DNA from: Pseudomonas rubra
GTDB lineage: Bacteria; Pseudomonadota; Gammaproteobacteria; Pseudomonadales; Pseudomonadaceae
Direction of reading: 5' to 3'
Length of the DNA stretch: 64,000 nucleotides
NCBI RefSeq assembly: GCF_028656935.1
Contig: NZ_JAMDGZ010000001.1
Location: 1-64,000 of the forward strand
Part shown: one piece after another, positions 36,091 through 45,640 of the stretch
How the letters are laid out: the number at the start of each line of letters is the position of its first letter
How positions within the stretch are numbered: the stretch's first letter is position 1
Translations under genes and position numbers: made by a program
Notes under the pieces: generated by a model
What the model was told of the DNA's origin: nothing
Seen by the model: the letters and a program-made list of their open reading frames with translations, nothing else
Database searches by the model: none

Positions 36091-37248
36091 ATGCAGGCAA
36101 TCAAGGCCTATTTTCAACGCCACGGCCACGACGCGTTCAAGCTCGGCCAGGGGCGTATCAGCGGTTACATCTCGGCCGCCCTGGGGTTGCTCAGCCTGCT
36201 GGCGGTGCTGTGCTTCCTGTTCCCCCAGTGGCTGACCTTTGCCGAGTTTCGCAAGGTCTACAGCGTGCACTTTGCGCGGACCGCGCTGTTGATCGGGCTG
36301 ATCCTGGCCTTTGCCCTGGGCACCCTGAACATCCTCCTCAACAAGCGCAAGCGCCTGGGCTTTACCGGCATCAGCGCGGCAGGGCTGGCGATGTTCCTTG
36401 GTGGCACCAACATTCAGACCCAGACCATCGGCCAGACCCCGTACTCGCTGGGGCTGGACTGGTTCGTACTGGCGCTGTTGATCTCGGCGCTGATCTTCAT
36501 TCCGCTGGAAAAACTCTACGCCAAGGATCCGCAGCAGAACATCCTGCGTCCGCACTGGCGCACCGATCTCAGCTATTTTTTCGTCAGCCACATGCTGGTG
36601 CAGTTCATCCTGATTTTCGTCACTGCATCGTCTGGCTGGCTGGCCGGCTGGGTGCTCTCAGATACCCTGCAGGCCAAGGTGCAGAGCCTGCCGATCGTCG
36701 TGCAGTTCTTGCTGGCGGTGTTCGTCGCCGACCTCGGTCAGTACTGGTTGCACCGTCTGTATCACGTGGTGCCGTGGATGTGGCGTTTTCATGCGGTGCA
36801 CCATTCGAGCACGCACATGGACTGGTTGGCCGGTTCGCGCATCCACTTCTGTGAAATCCTTCTGACCCGCACCGGGGTGCTGGCGCCGCTGATCCTGCTG
36901 GGCTTCTCGCCCCAGGCGATGAACGCCTATGTAATCCTGGTCGGTGTCCAGGCAGTACTGGCCCATGCCAACGTGCGTATCGACGGAGGCTGGCTCAATT
37001 ACCTGCTGGTGCTGCCGCGCTATCACCATTGGCACCACGCCCGGCACAAGGACTACATCTACAAGAACTACGCGATCCACACGCCCTTGGTAGACATGCT
37101 GTTCGGCACCTTCAAGCTGCCGCCCAAGGAGTGGCCGGCTCGCTACGGTGTGTTTGGCAAGGATTTGCCCGAAGGTATCGTCCGCCAGCACCTGTACCCG
37201 CTGCGCAAACCCGAGCCAAAGGCACCAACACCACCCCCTTCGGCCTGA
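36091..37248 (+). CDS. Sterol desaturase / fatty acid hydroxylase family protein
   Basis: A 385-aa membrane di-iron enzyme of the fatty acid hydroxylase superfamily. TM helices occupy about residues 25-150. The histidine boxes are present: HRLYH, FHAVHHSS and YHHWHHARH, with a further His in YAIHTPLVD. Bacteria use this superfamily for lipid or hopanoid hydroxylation; the real substrate is unknown. The ATG at 36091 is supported by AAGGA about 12 bases upstream. It is divergent from copA. Confidence 0.9.
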   Translation: MQAIKAYFQRHGHDAFKLGQGRISGYISAALGLLSLLAVLCFLFPQWLTFAEFRKVYSVHFARTALLIGLILAFALGTLNILLNKRKRLGFTGISAAGLAMFLGGTNIQTQTIGQTPYSLGLDWFVLALLISALIFIPLEKLYAKDPQQNILRPHWRTDLSYFFVSHMLVQFILIFVTASSGWLAGWVLSDTLQAKVQSLPIVVQFLLAVFVADLGQYWLHRLYHVVPWMWRFHAVHHSSTHMDWLAGSRIHFCEILLTRTGVLAPLILLGFSPQAMNAYVILVGVQAVLAHANVRIDGGWLNYLLVLPRYHHWHHARHKDYIYKNYAIHTPLVDMLFGTFKLPPKEWPARYGVFGKDLPEGIVRQHLYPLRKPEPKAPTPPPSA

Positions 37249-37316
37249 AGTCTTTGCGCGTGAGCCCGACTGCGTTAGCCTTGAGGGGTTAACGCCATTG
37301 GGAGCAAGGAGTATCC

Positions 37317-38063
37317 ATGGACAAGGTTATCGTGATCACTGGCGCCAGCCGCGGTATTGGCGCCGCTACCGCACGCCTGGCGGCGCAGGCCGGCTACCGT
37401 ATCTGTATCAACTACCTGAACGATGACGAGGCGGCCCAGCGCGTACTGGCCGAAGTCCGCGAGCTGGGCGCCGAGGCCATTGCGGTCAAGGCAGATGTCA
37501 GTGTCGAGGACGAGATCATCCAGCTGTTCCAGCGCGTCGATGCCGAGCTTGGGGCGGTCACCGCGCTGGTCAACAACGCCGGCACTATCGGCCAGAAGAG
37601 CCGGGTCGAGGAAGTCTCCGAATTTCGCTTGCTCAAGCTGATGAAGACCAACGTGGTCGGGCCGATGTTGTGTGCCAAGCATGCGCTGCTGCGCATGTCG
37701 ACACGCCATGGCGGGCAGGGTGGCGGTATCGTCAACGTGTCGTCGGTGGCTGCACGTCTGGGTTCGCCCAATGAGTACGTCGACTACGCTGCCTCCAAAG
37801 GGGCGCTGGACACCTTCACCCTGGGCCTGGCCAAGGAAGTCGCCGGTGAAGGTGTGCGGGTCAATGCCGTGCGTCCGGGCTACATTTTTACCGACTTCCA
37901 TGCCCTGAGCGGCGACCCGGAACGGGTCAGCAAGCTGGAACCCGGTATTCCCATGGGGCGGGGCGGTCAGGCTGTGGAGGTGGCAGAGGCGATCATCTGG
38001 CTGCTGTCAGACAAGGCCTCGTACGCCACAGGCAGTTTCCTCGATCTGGGCGGCGGGCGCTGA
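37317..38063 (+). CDS. SDR-family NAD(P)-dependent oxidoreductase
   Basis: A 248-aa classical short-chain dehydrogenase. The cofactor motif is ITGASRGIGAAT, with NNAG at about residue 84. Catalytic residues are in VNVSSVAARLG and the YxxxK motif DYAASKGALD. AAGGAG lies five bases before the ATG. It resembles YgfF-type enzymes. Substrate is not predictable and no partner genes are adjacent. Confidence 0.93.
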   Translation: MDKVIVITGASRGIGAATARLAAQAGYRICINYLNDDEAAQRVLAEVRELGAEAIAVKADVSVEDEIIQLFQRVDAELGAVTALVNNAGTIGQKSRVEEVSEFRLLKLMKTNVVGPMLCAKHALLRMSTRHGGQGGGIVNVSSVAARLGSPNEYVDYAASKGALDTFTLGLAKEVAGEGVRVNAVRPGYIFTDFHALSGDPERVSKLEPGIPMGRGGQAVEVAEAIIWLLSDKASYATGSFLDLGGGR

Positions 38064-40157
38064 TCAGCCGATCATCTCCTCGATGCGCCGGGCCAGGCTA
38101 TCGAGGCTGAAGGGTTTGGTCAGCACCCGCGTTGTGGGCTCGAACACGCCGTTGCCAAGCACGGCCTGTTCGGCGTAACCGGTAATGAACAGCACTTTCA
38201 GCCTTGGCCTGAGCTTACGGGCGGCGGCGACCAGTTGCTGGCCGTTCATGCCCCCGGGCATGCCGACATCGCTGATCAACAGGTCGATGCTGACGCCCTT
38301 GTGTAGCGCCGCCAGGGCACTGTGGCCGTCGGCAAACTCAATCCGCTCATAGCCCAGGTCGCTGAGCACCTCACCCACCAGCATGCGGATGGTCGCTTCA
38401 TCGTCCACCAGCATCACTGTTATGTCGCGCAACTCACGTTGCTTGGGTACCCGCGCCAGCGGTTCGCTGGAAGGCATGCTAGCTGCCTCCAACCGCGGCA
38501 GGTACAGGTGCACGCTGGTGCCTTGGCCGGGTTCGGAGTACACCCGCACTTGTCCGCCGGACTGCCGTACGAAGCCATAGACCATCGGCAAGCCAAGGCC
38601 TGTGCCCTGGCCCACCGGCTTGGTGGTGTAGAACGGTTCCAACGCCCGTGCCAGCACATGAGGCGGCATGCCACTGCCGTTGTCGCTGACGCTCAGCATC
38701 AGGTAGTCGCCGGGCGTCAGGTCCAGGTGGGTGGCGACCTGTTCGTCGGCCTGCAGGTGACGGGTTTCAATGTTGATCCGGCCCCCCGCCGAGAGGGCGT
38801 CACGGGCGTTGATACAAAGATTGAGGAGGGCGTTTTCCAGCTGCGAAGGGTCGATGCTGGCCCGGCACGGGGCACTGGCGGTGAACAGCTCGATGTCGAT
38901 ATGCGGGCCGACGCTGCGGCGGATCAGTTCGATCATGCCGCTCACCAGGCGGTTGACATCGATGGTGCGCGGCTCCAGGGTCTGGCGCCGGGAGAAGGCC
39001 AGCAGGCGGTGGATCAGTGCTGCGGCGCGGTTGCAGGTATCTTGCGCGGTATGCAAGTAGGCGTCGACTTCCTGGTGCAGGCCACGGCCCAGCAGTTTGC
39101 GCGACAGCTCCAGCGAGCCAAGGATGCCGGTCAGCAGGTTGTTGAAGTCATGGGCGATGCCGCCGGTGAGCTGGCCTACCGCTTCCATCTTTTGCGACTG
39201 GCGCAAGGCTTCTTCGGTCTTGCGCAGGCGCTTTTGCTCCTGCACCCGCTCGCTGATGTCGTAGGCGAACAGGTAAGCGCCGATCAATTGCCCGTGTTGG
39301 TCATGCAAGGGGCTGAAACGCAGTTCGAAGTGACGGTGCTGGTCACCTTGGCCAAATTCGGCAACTTCGGCGAACGCCTCTCCCTTGAGGGCACGGGTCC
39401 AGAGCTGCAGGCCTCGGGCGCAATCGTCGGGGCATTGGGCCATGGCCTCAGGCATGCTGTCGCCAACACTGGGGGTCAGGCCGAACACCCGTGTAAAGCC
39501 TTCACGGGCAGCACTGTTGATTGCCAGCCAGCGCATATCCAGGCCCACCACCTGGATTTGCGCCAGGGTCGCCTCGACCACATCGGTGAGCACTCTGCGC
39601 TCAGCCACCGCCTGTGCAACGCGTTCCTCCAACTCTTCATTGAGGTGCTTGAGTGCGGCCTCCGCACGTTTGCGCGCCGTGACGTCCTGGAACAGCACCG
39701 CAACCTGCTTGCGGCTGGCCGGCTCCATGCGAAAGGCGCAGACATCCAGGTGCCGGCCGGTGGCGACCAGTTCCTGATCGAAGCGGATCGGCTCACCGCT
39801 GTGCAGGACCGCCCCATAGCGGGCGAGCCAGCCATTGGCCTCGTCGGGCACCATTTCGCGCAGTTTCTGCCCGACTACATTGTCGATACCGGCATGCTTG
39901 GCGTAGGCGGCGTTGGCTTCGACATGGATGTAATCACTGAGCGGGCCATGGGGGCCGTCGAAGAACTCGATGATGCAGAAGCCTTCGTCCATTGCATCGA
40001 ACAGAAAACGGTAGCGCTGCTGGGTATCGGTCAGGGCCTGCGCTGACTCGGCAGGCTCTGCGCACGTGTGCTCGGCCAGCTGGGCCCTGAGCTGGATGTT
40101 CTGTTGCTGCAGTTGTTCAAGCTGCAGGCGAAGGGACTGCACTTCACTCGACGACAT
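38064..40157 (-). CDS. Hybrid sensor histidine kinase (PAS-PAS-HisKA-HATPase-REC)
   Basis: A 697-aa soluble kinase with no TM segment. A coiled-coil start (5-30) leads to two PAS domains (about 45-165 and 195-300). The kinase core has [36 protein letters not shown] and [15 protein letters not shown]-terminal receiver (about 575-695) has [11 protein letters not shown], phosphoacceptor Asp in [11 protein letters not shown] and LTKPF. Signal and output partners are unknown; no response regulator gene is beside it. Confidence 0.94.
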   Translation of the reverse strand: MSSSEVQSLRLQLEQLQQQNIQLRAQLAEHTCAEPAESAQALTDTQQRYRFLFDAMDEGFCIIEFFDGPHGPLSDYIHVEANAAYAKHAGIDNVVGQKLREMVPDEANGWLARYGAVLHSGEPIRFDQELVATGRHLDVCAFRMEPASRKQVAVLFQDVTARKRAEAALKHLNEELEERVAQAVAERRVLTDVVEATLAQIQVVGLDMRWLAINSAAREGFTRVFGLTPSVGDSMPEAMAQCPDDCARGLQLWTRALKGEAFAEVAEFGQGDQHRHFELRFSPLHDQHGQLIGAYLFAYDISERVQEQKRLRKTEEALRQSQKMEAVGQLTGGIAHDFNNLLTGILGSLELSRKLLGRGLHQEVDAYLHTAQDTCNRAAALIHRLLAFSRRQTLEPRTIDVNRLVSGMIELIRRSVGPHIDIELFTASAPCRASIDPSQLENALLNLCINARDALSAGGRINIETRHLQADEQVATHLDLTPGDYLMLSVSDNGSGMPPHVLARALEPFYTTKPVGQGTGLGLPMVYGFVRQSGGQVRVYSEPGQGTSVHLYLPRLEAASMPSSEPLARVPKQRELRDITVMLVDDEATIRMLVGEVLSDLGYERIEFADGHSALAALHKGVSIDLLISDVGMPGGMNGQQLVAAARKLRPRLKVLFITGYAEQAVLGNGVFEPTTRVLTKPFSLDSLARRIEEMIG

Positions 40158-40232
40158 GCGGGCGTTCCGACCTGAGGGACTGTGGCAAATGTAGCGCCCC
40201 CATCGGTACTCAACAACTGCGCTGTGACAACC

Positions 40233-42167
40233 TCAAAGACCTTGTTGGCGGGCGCTGGCCCATTCCCACCAGAGGGCATTCAGTTCGCAGTAGGGTGCTA
40301 TCCGCCCGGTGGTCTCGGCGTACAGGTCATCCTTGTCGAGTTTCGAGGGAATGAAGCCCTGGTTGCGCAGGTCACGATTGATCAGCGAGGCACTGCTGTC
40401 CAGCGCCTTGATCGGCTGACGTAGGTAAGGACGCGGGTCTTCACCGTAGTAGACCTTGGCTGGGCCGAAGGGCACACCTTCCAGGCGGATATGGCCCAGG
40501 GCGTTCAAAAAGCCTTCGGCGATGCTGCCATCGGCGAACAGCACTTTGTAGGCGGCGCCGGGAACACCGCCGAGCTTGCCATCATCCAGGCTCAGCTCCA
40601 GCCAGTTGCTGGTCAGGGTCAGATCGTCCTGCTCCAGGCTCAGCTTGCCGCCATCTACGGCCGCTGGGTGAGCGCTGACAGTGGCATGTTCACGCAGGCG
40701 GTCAACGCGTCGTGACTGCGGCTTGCTGGTTTGCGCCGGGATGCTGTTGCTGCTGCCCGAAGCCTGGGCGCTGCTGTTGCGTTGCAGCGCAAGCCAAGGC
40801 AGCAGGCGTTCGTCGATACGTTCGATCAGGTCGTCCAGATGTTCACCCACCTGCTCAAGATCAGCCAACACCAGCGCCTGGTGAGGGCCATCAAGGTCCA
40901 GGAAGGTCGCACTGGTCTGTACCGCTGCAATGATCTGCGCCAGCTCGGCGCGCAGTACTTCGGCGTTCAGGCTCTCTTCGAGCAATGCATCCGGACTGGT
41001 CTTCAACTGGCAGTTGAGCAGTACATGACGCAGTAGGTCGTAGAGTTGCTCGGCGTGTTTTTCCGGGTCGCGATTGACCAGACGCAGTACCCGCTTGAGC
41101 CCGTGTCCCGGGCCGGGCACCCAGCCGAGCAGGGCCAGGGCGAGGTCGAAGAAGGCGTCGTCTTCTTCCTGTTGATCGGTCGCAAGGTTCAGCGCCAGGA
41201 TTGCTTCGACAGTGTCGTAGGCATTCAGGGCCTGGGCGAGGTGGGCAACGCTTGCGGCGTCAATGGCATCGGACAGGGTGACGCCGGCCGCCTTGATGTC
41301 ATAGGCGAAGTCTTCGTCGCTGTCGTCTTCGTCGATGATCTCTTCGGCTTGTTCTTCGTCCTGTTGATCTTCTGCGTCACCCAGGCACTCCCATTGAATG
41401 GCCTGGTACGCGGGCAGGCTGCGGGCGTGCTCGAGCAAGTCGTGGGGGAAAATCACGTGCAACAGCGCGCGGGTATCGATGCCATAAAGCAGGGCCACTG
41501 CCGCGGCCTCGAACGACCAGTAACCGACGTAGCCGCTTTCATCGTCGCCATGGGTGTCGTACCAGCTGGCGTGCAGGAAATGTTCGTACCATTGCTCGCA
41601 GTAGCCCTGCAGGCGGTTGGCCGCTTGCTCGGGACTGGTGGCATAAATGGTGTGCACCAGTGGCGTGGCGTAGTCCTGGTACCAGTGATCGACGTCATGG
41701 CGGTCGGGCAGTACCCGGCTCAGCAGGTCTTCATAGAGGGTGTCTTCTTCGGCGTAGCCGCCGTTGTCCATCAGCGTGACAAAGCGTTCGAGCAGGTCGT
41801 GGCGGCCCAGCAGGATGCACAGGCTGATAACCTGCAGGCATTCGTGGTGTTCTTCGATATCGTCCAGATTCAGCGGGGCGATGTCGGGCGCCTCGGTGTA
41901 GATGGCCATCTTGCGCTGCAGTTGCTCATACTCGCTGATCAGCGCTTCGAGCAGGGCGGGCAAGGCGTCGAAGGCGACGCCGGCGGTATAGCTGATCAGC
42001 AGCTTGTCCAGTGCCAGGCCCTTGAGGCGCTTGCCGCTGAACACTGCTTCCTGCTCGTCGGAGTCGGCCTGCAGGCGGTTGTTCTGCAGGAAAGCGCGCG
42101 TCTCTTCGGCGTTTTCGAGGAAGTGCTCGTAGCGCTGAGGCGTAAGAAAATGCTGTCGCTTGTGCAT
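40233..42167 (-). CDS. Chimeric protein: N-terminal PoNi-type (DUF1910/1911) immunity region plus toxin/T6SS-associated modules
   Basis: A 644-aa cytoplasmic protein starting at ATG 42167 (AGGGATGG upstream; two earlier in-frame starts are possible). Residues about 1-255 match PoNi immunity proteins: HECLQVISLCILLG, QGYCEQWYEHFLHASWYDTH and YVGYWSFEAAAVALLYGID. An acidic linker follows (264-288, DEEQAEEIIDEDDSDED). Residues 335-468 (LALALLGWVPGPGHGLKRVL, LQRNSSAQ) resemble a helical module common in Pseudomonas type VI and polymorphic toxin proteins. Residues 508-585 look like the transthyretin-like domain of VgrG or effector proteins (GVPGAAYKVLFADGSIAEGF, RLEGVPFGPAKVYY). No PoNe nuclease gene is adjacent. 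These assignments are from memory of the families. Confidence 0.78.
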   Translation of the reverse strand: MHKRQHFLTPQRYEHFLENAEETRAFLQNNRLQADSDEQEAVFSGKRLKGLALDKLLISYTAGVAFDALPALLEALISEYEQLQRKMAIYTEAPDIAPLNLDDIEEHHECLQVISLCILLGRHDLLERFVTLMDNGGYAEEDTLYEDLLSRVLPDRHDVDHWYQDYATPLVHTIYATSPEQAANRLQGYCEQWYEHFLHASWYDTHGDDESGYVGYWSFEAAAVALLYGIDTRALLHVIFPHDLLEHARSLPAYQAIQWECLGDAEDQQDEEQAEEIIDEDDSDEDFAYDIKAAGVTLSDAIDAASVAHLAQALNAYDTVEAILALNLATDQQEEDDAFFDLALALLGWVPGPGHGLKRVLRLVNRDPEKHAEQLYDLLRHVLLNCQLKTSPDALLEESLNAEVLRAELAQIIAAVQTSATFLDLDGPHQALVLADLEQVGEHLDDLIERIDERLLPWLALQRNSSAQASGSSNSIPAQTSKPQSRRVDRLREHATVSAHPAAVDGGKLSLEQDDLTLTSNWLELSLDDGKLGGVPGAAYKVLFADGSIAEGFLNALGHIRLEGVPFGPAKVYYGEDPRPYLRQPIKALDSSASLINRDLRNQGFIPSKLDKDDLYAETTGRIAPYCELNALWWEWASARQQGL

Positions 42168-42233
42168 GCCATCCATCCCTGGGAAATTCGAGCGCGCAGG
42201 GTGCAGCAAGCGTACTCGAAGTTCAACCGCCGC

Positions 42234-43646
42234 TCAGAACGAGCGAACAATCTTGCCCAGGGTTTCCATGGCCTTTTCCGATTGCTCGGTCCAGGGGCTG
42301 CCGTAGTTCAGACGGATACAGTTGCGAAAGCGCCGGGTCGGGGAAAAGATCGGCCCGGGAGCGATGCTGATGCCTTGCGCCAACGCCATCTGGAACAGCT
42401 TGAGCGAGTCCATCTGCTCGGGCAGTTCCAGCCACAGGAAATAACCACCGGCCGGATGGCTGACCCGGGTTTGCGCCGGAAAGTACCGAGCAATGGCGGC
42501 GAGCATGGCCGCCTGCTGTTCTTCCAGGGCATAGCGCAGCCTGCGCAGGTGACGGTCGTAGCCGCCGTGTTGCAGGTAGTCGGCAATCGCCGCCTGGGCC
42601 GGCATCGAGGCACACAGCGAGGTCATCAGCTTCAGCCGTTCGATCTTTTGCGCGTAACGCCCGGCCGCTACCCAACCGATTCGGTAGCCCGGCGCCAGGC
42701 TCTTGGCGAACGAGCCACAGTGCATCACCAGGCCGTCGGTGTCGAAGGCCTTGGCCGGCTTCGGTGCCTGCTGGGCGTAATACAGTTCAGCGTAGACATC
42801 GTCTTCGATCAGCGGCACCTGATGCTCGCGCAACAGTTCAACCAGTTGTTGTTTCTTCTCTTCCGGCATGCTTGCGCCCACCGGGTTCTGAAAGTTGGTC
42901 ATGCACCACACGGCCTTGACCGGGTGTTTGGCCAGTGTTTGGGCCAGCACCCCCAGGTCGATGCCTTCGCGCGGGTGCACGGGGATTTCCACGGCCTTGA
43001 GCTTGAGCCGCTCGAGGATCTGCAGGCAGGCATAGAAGGCCGGTGCCTCGATCGCCACCAGGTCGCCCGGCTCGGTCACCGCCTGCAGGCACAGGTTCAG
43101 TGCCTCCAGCGCGCCGTTGGTGATCAGCAGTTCTTCCATGGGCAGCATCAGGCCGCCGACCATGTAGCGCAGGGCGATCTGCCGGCGCAGTTGCGGGTTG
43201 CCCGGCGACAGGTCGGTGACCACCATCCGCGGGTCCATCTCGCGGCTGGCGCTGGCCATGGAGCGGGCCAGGCGCGGTAACGGGAACAGGTTGGGGCTGG
43301 GGAAAGCCGAGCCAAAGGCCACGGTTTGCGGGTCCTTGATCGAGTCGAGGATCGAGAACACCAGCTCGCTGACATCCACTTTGGTGGATTCGCTGGCTTG
43401 CTCGATGATCTGCGGCTCGCTGAACTGGCGCGGTGCATGGGCGTTGACGAAGTAGCCCGAGCGCGGCCGGGCGCGGATCAGCCCGCGACGTTCCAGCAGG
43501 TAATAGGCCTGGAACACCGTGGACGGGCTGACGCCGTGGGTCTGGCTTGCGTATCGCACCGACGGCACACGCTGGCCGGGGCCCAGGACCCCGGAGCGAA
43601 TCAGTTCGGCAATGTCGTCGGCAAATTTCTCGTAGCGTTTCATCAT
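42234..43646 (-). CDS. MocR/GntR-type regulator with aminotransferase-like domain
   Basis: A 470-aa protein joining a GntR winged helix (1-75; VRYASQTHGVSPSTVFQAYY) to a fold-type I aminotransferase domain (about 110-465). PLP-site residues are visible: TNFQNPVG, IEDDVYAELYY and the Schiff-base Lys in CGSFAKSLAPGYRIGW. MocR proteins are PLP-dependent transcriptional regulators, often of nearby vitamin or amine genes. Here ccoG is upstream on the same strand (38 bases) and the PoNi chimera downstream, so the target is unclear. Confidence 0.9.
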   Translation of the reverse strand: MMKRYEKFADDIAELIRSGVLGPGQRVPSVRYASQTHGVSPSTVFQAYYLLERRGLIRARPRSGYFVNAHAPRQFSEPQIIEQASESTKVDVSELVFSILDSIKDPQTVAFGSAFPSPNLFPLPRLARSMASASREMDPRMVVTDLSPGNPQLRRQIALRYMVGGLMLPMEELLITNGALEALNLCLQAVTEPGDLVAIEAPAFYACLQILERLKLKAVEIPVHPREGIDLGVLAQTLAKHPVKAVWCMTNFQNPVGASMPEEKKQQLVELLREHQVPLIEDDVYAELYYAQQAPKPAKAFDTDGLVMHCGSFAKSLAPGYRIGWVAAGRYAQKIERLKLMTSLCASMPAQAAIADYLQHGGYDRHLRRLRYALEEQQAAMLAAIARYFPAQTRVSHPAGGYFLWLELPEQMDSLKLFQMALAQGISIAPGPIFSPTRRFRNCIRLNYGSPWTEQSEKAMETLGKIVRSF

Positions 43647-43684
43647 GGCTCGAAAGGTTTCGGATGCTCGGGCAGTGTATGGGA

Positions 43685-45097
43685 TCAGCGGTTCAAAGGC
43701 GCGACAAAACGGCTATGAGCAACGCTGCGGATGCCCGGCTCGTCAGTGTCGAGCAGTTCGAAGCTGATTTCCTGGGAGCTGCTTTGCGGGCGGTCGGCCA
43801 ACATTGCCACCGACACCGGCACGTCGCTCATCTCCCCGGCCGCCAGGCTGAACTCGGTCTTGCCGTGCAGTTCAAAACCGTCGGCATCGAGCAGGCGCAG
43901 GCGATAGTGCTGAGTCTGCTGGGTCTTGTTGATGACCTTGAGGGTGTAGATGTTTTCGATCTGGCCCAGGTTGTTCTCGCGGAACAGGCCGCGGTCCTTG
44001 ATCACGTCCATCGACACCATTGGCCGCTGATTCAGGGCGATGACCAGGGCACCGATCATCACCACCAGGGCGGTGATGTAGCCGAGCAGGCGCGGGCGCA
44101 GCCAATTGGTAGTGCCGCCTTGCAGGGTGTGTTCGGACTTGTAGCCAACCAGGCCGCGGGCATAGCCCATCTTGTCCATGATTGAGTCACAGGCATCGAT
44201 ACAGGCCGCGCAACCGATGCACTCCATCTGCAGGCCATCACGGATGTCGATGCCGGTGGGGCAGACCTGCACGCACATATGGCAATCGATGCAATCACCC
44301 AGGCCCTTGGCCTTGTGGTCGACGTCTTTCTTGCGCGGGCCGCGCGATTCGCCGCGTGCCGGGTCGTAAGCGATGGTCAGGGTGTCCTTGTCGAACATCA
44401 CGCTCTGGAACCGGGCATAGGGGCACATGTGCATGCACACCGCTTCGCGCATCCAACCGGCGTTGATGTAGGTGGCGCCGGTGAAGAACAGGATCCAGAA
44501 CAGGCTGACCCCGCCCAGTTGCAGGGTGAACAGCTCTTCGGCGAGCGGGCGGATGGGCGTGAAATAGCCGACGAAGGTCAAGCCGGTGAGCAGGCTGATG
44601 GCCAGCCACAAGGTGTGCTTGGCCGAGCGTCGAGCCAGTTTGTTCAGGCTCCAGGGTGCAGCGTCGAGTTTTATCCGCTGGTTACGTTCGCCTTCAGTGA
44701 TTTTCTCGCACCACATGAAGACCCAGGTCCAGGAACTCTGCGGGCAGGTGTAGCCACACCACACCCGACCGGCGAACACGGTGATGGCGAACAGGCCGAA
44801 GGCGCAGATGATCAGCAGGGCCGAGAGCAGGATGAAATCCTGCGGCCAGAACGTCGCGCCGAAGATGTGGAACTTGCTGTCAGCCAGGTCCCAAAGTACA
44901 GCCTGACGACCGCCCCAGTTCAGCCAGACGGTGCCGAAGAACAGCAAAAACAGAAAACCCGCGCCAGCCAGGCGCAGGTTACGAAACAAGCCGGTGAAAC
45001 TACGGGTATGGATGTGTCTGTCGCTGCTGGCAGGCTTCTTCTTGAAGGTGGAAGGCTCAGCAATTTCAACGATCTGGACGGGGATTCTATCGCTCAT
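43685..45097 (-). CDS. ccoG: Cytochrome c oxidase accessory protein CcoG (FixG/RdxA)
   Basis: A 470-aa inner-membrane iron-sulfur protein. Five TM segments and a double [4Fe-4S] ferredoxin motif (CIDCHMCVQVCP and CIGCAACIDACD, about 260-300) are visible, as is an upstream CGYTCPQSSW site. A C-terminal periplasmic Ig-like domain follows the last TM. CcoG reduces copper for cbb3 oxidase assembly. In Pseudomonas it often sits near cco genes; none are in this window. I see no clear Anr/FNR box upstream. Confidence 0.95.
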   Translation of the reverse strand: MSDRIPVQIVEIAEPSTFKKKPASSDRHIHTRSFTGLFRNLRLAGAGFLFLLFFGTVWLNWGGRQAVLWDLADSKFHIFGATFWPQDFILLSALLIICAFGLFAITVFAGRVWCGYTCPQSSWTWVFMWCEKITEGERNQRIKLDAAPWSLNKLARRSAKHTLWLAISLLTGLTFVGYFTPIRPLAEELFTLQLGGVSLFWILFFTGATYINAGWMREAVCMHMCPYARFQSVMFDKDTLTIAYDPARGESRGPRKKDVDHKAKGLGDCIDCHMCVQVCPTGIDIRDGLQMECIGCAACIDACDSIMDKMGYARGLVGYKSEHTLQGGTTNWLRPRLLGYITALVVMIGALVIALNQRPMVSMDVIKDRGLFRENNLGQIENIYTLKVINKTQQTQHYRLRLLDADGFELHGKTEFSLAAGEMSDVPVSVAMLADRPQSSSQEISFELLDTDEPGIRSVAHSRFVAPLNR

Positions 45098-45218
45098 GGT
45101 TCGTCGCTCATCAGGCCTCGATCAGGCCAGAGCACTATGGCGCCCCATCTGTTTGCATAACAGGCTCAGCTATTTCGATAAAAACCATATCAGATTTTCC
45201 ATGAAATCCCAGCAGGCC

Positions 45219-45458
45219 TCAGATAATCGAGCCTTGCTCGGTCTCTTTGAGGTGCCTGCGACCATCCACCGCACCTGCAACAGTCAGGGCATCGGCTTCC
45301 TGTTCGGTGATCGGTACGCGCACGCCTTGGCGCTCAGCCACCGACATGCGCAGGACCTCGTCGGTGACGATCCGTACCTCGCGGGCTTCACCCTGGACAT
45401 GCATGGCCTCGCTGATCAGGGTGCAGCGTTGATTACTCGGGTCAATTTCAATGGGCAT
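45219..45458 (-). CDS. DUF3203 family protein
   Basis: A 79-aa protein of a small Pseudomonas-specific family. The ATG at 45458 is preceded by GAGG eight bases away. Family features are MPIEIDPSNQRCTLISEAMH, VRIVTDEVLRMSVA and EADALTVAGAVDGRRHLK. No function is known. It is alone between ccoG and crcY. Confidence 0.85.
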   Translation of the reverse strand: MPIEIDPSNQRCTLISEAMHVQGEAREVRIVTDEVLRMSVAERQGVRVPITEQEADALTVAGAVDGRRHLKETEQGSII

Positions 45459-45616
45459 GGCCGCGTCCTCGTTACTGGGGTCATGTGATTGGGACCGCAC
45501 GAGCACCGGGGATGCTGGCGGCAACCGATCAGCGGTCAGCGGCGCAGTTGCCGGCACTGGTGGTGAACCGCTTCGAGAAGGACGACGAGGATGAAAACGG
45601 GGAGGGCAGGAAGCAC

Positions 45617-45640
45617 TGAGGGGAGCCTAGGCTCCCCTCA
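45617..45640. terminator. Perfect palindrome ending crcY (possible two-way terminator)
   Basis: TGAGGGGAGC-CTAG-GCTCCCCTCA is a perfect 24-base palindrome. On the minus strand it follows the A-rich motifs of crcY and TTT; there is no long T tail. It could also end transcription coming from the left. Confidence 0.6.

Noticed and set aside
38322..40046. 574-aa open frame on the plus strand
   Set aside because: Antisense to the hybrid kinase; no domain features.
41046..43280. 744-aa open frame on the plus strand
   Set aside because: It lies antisense to the PoNi chimera and the MocR gene, both of which have clear domains. Long antisense frames are expected in GC-rich coding DNA.
45100..45218. 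Anr/FNR box upstream of ccoG
   Set aside because: No TTGAT-N4-ATCAA match could be found; TTTCGATAAAAACC is too far from consensus.
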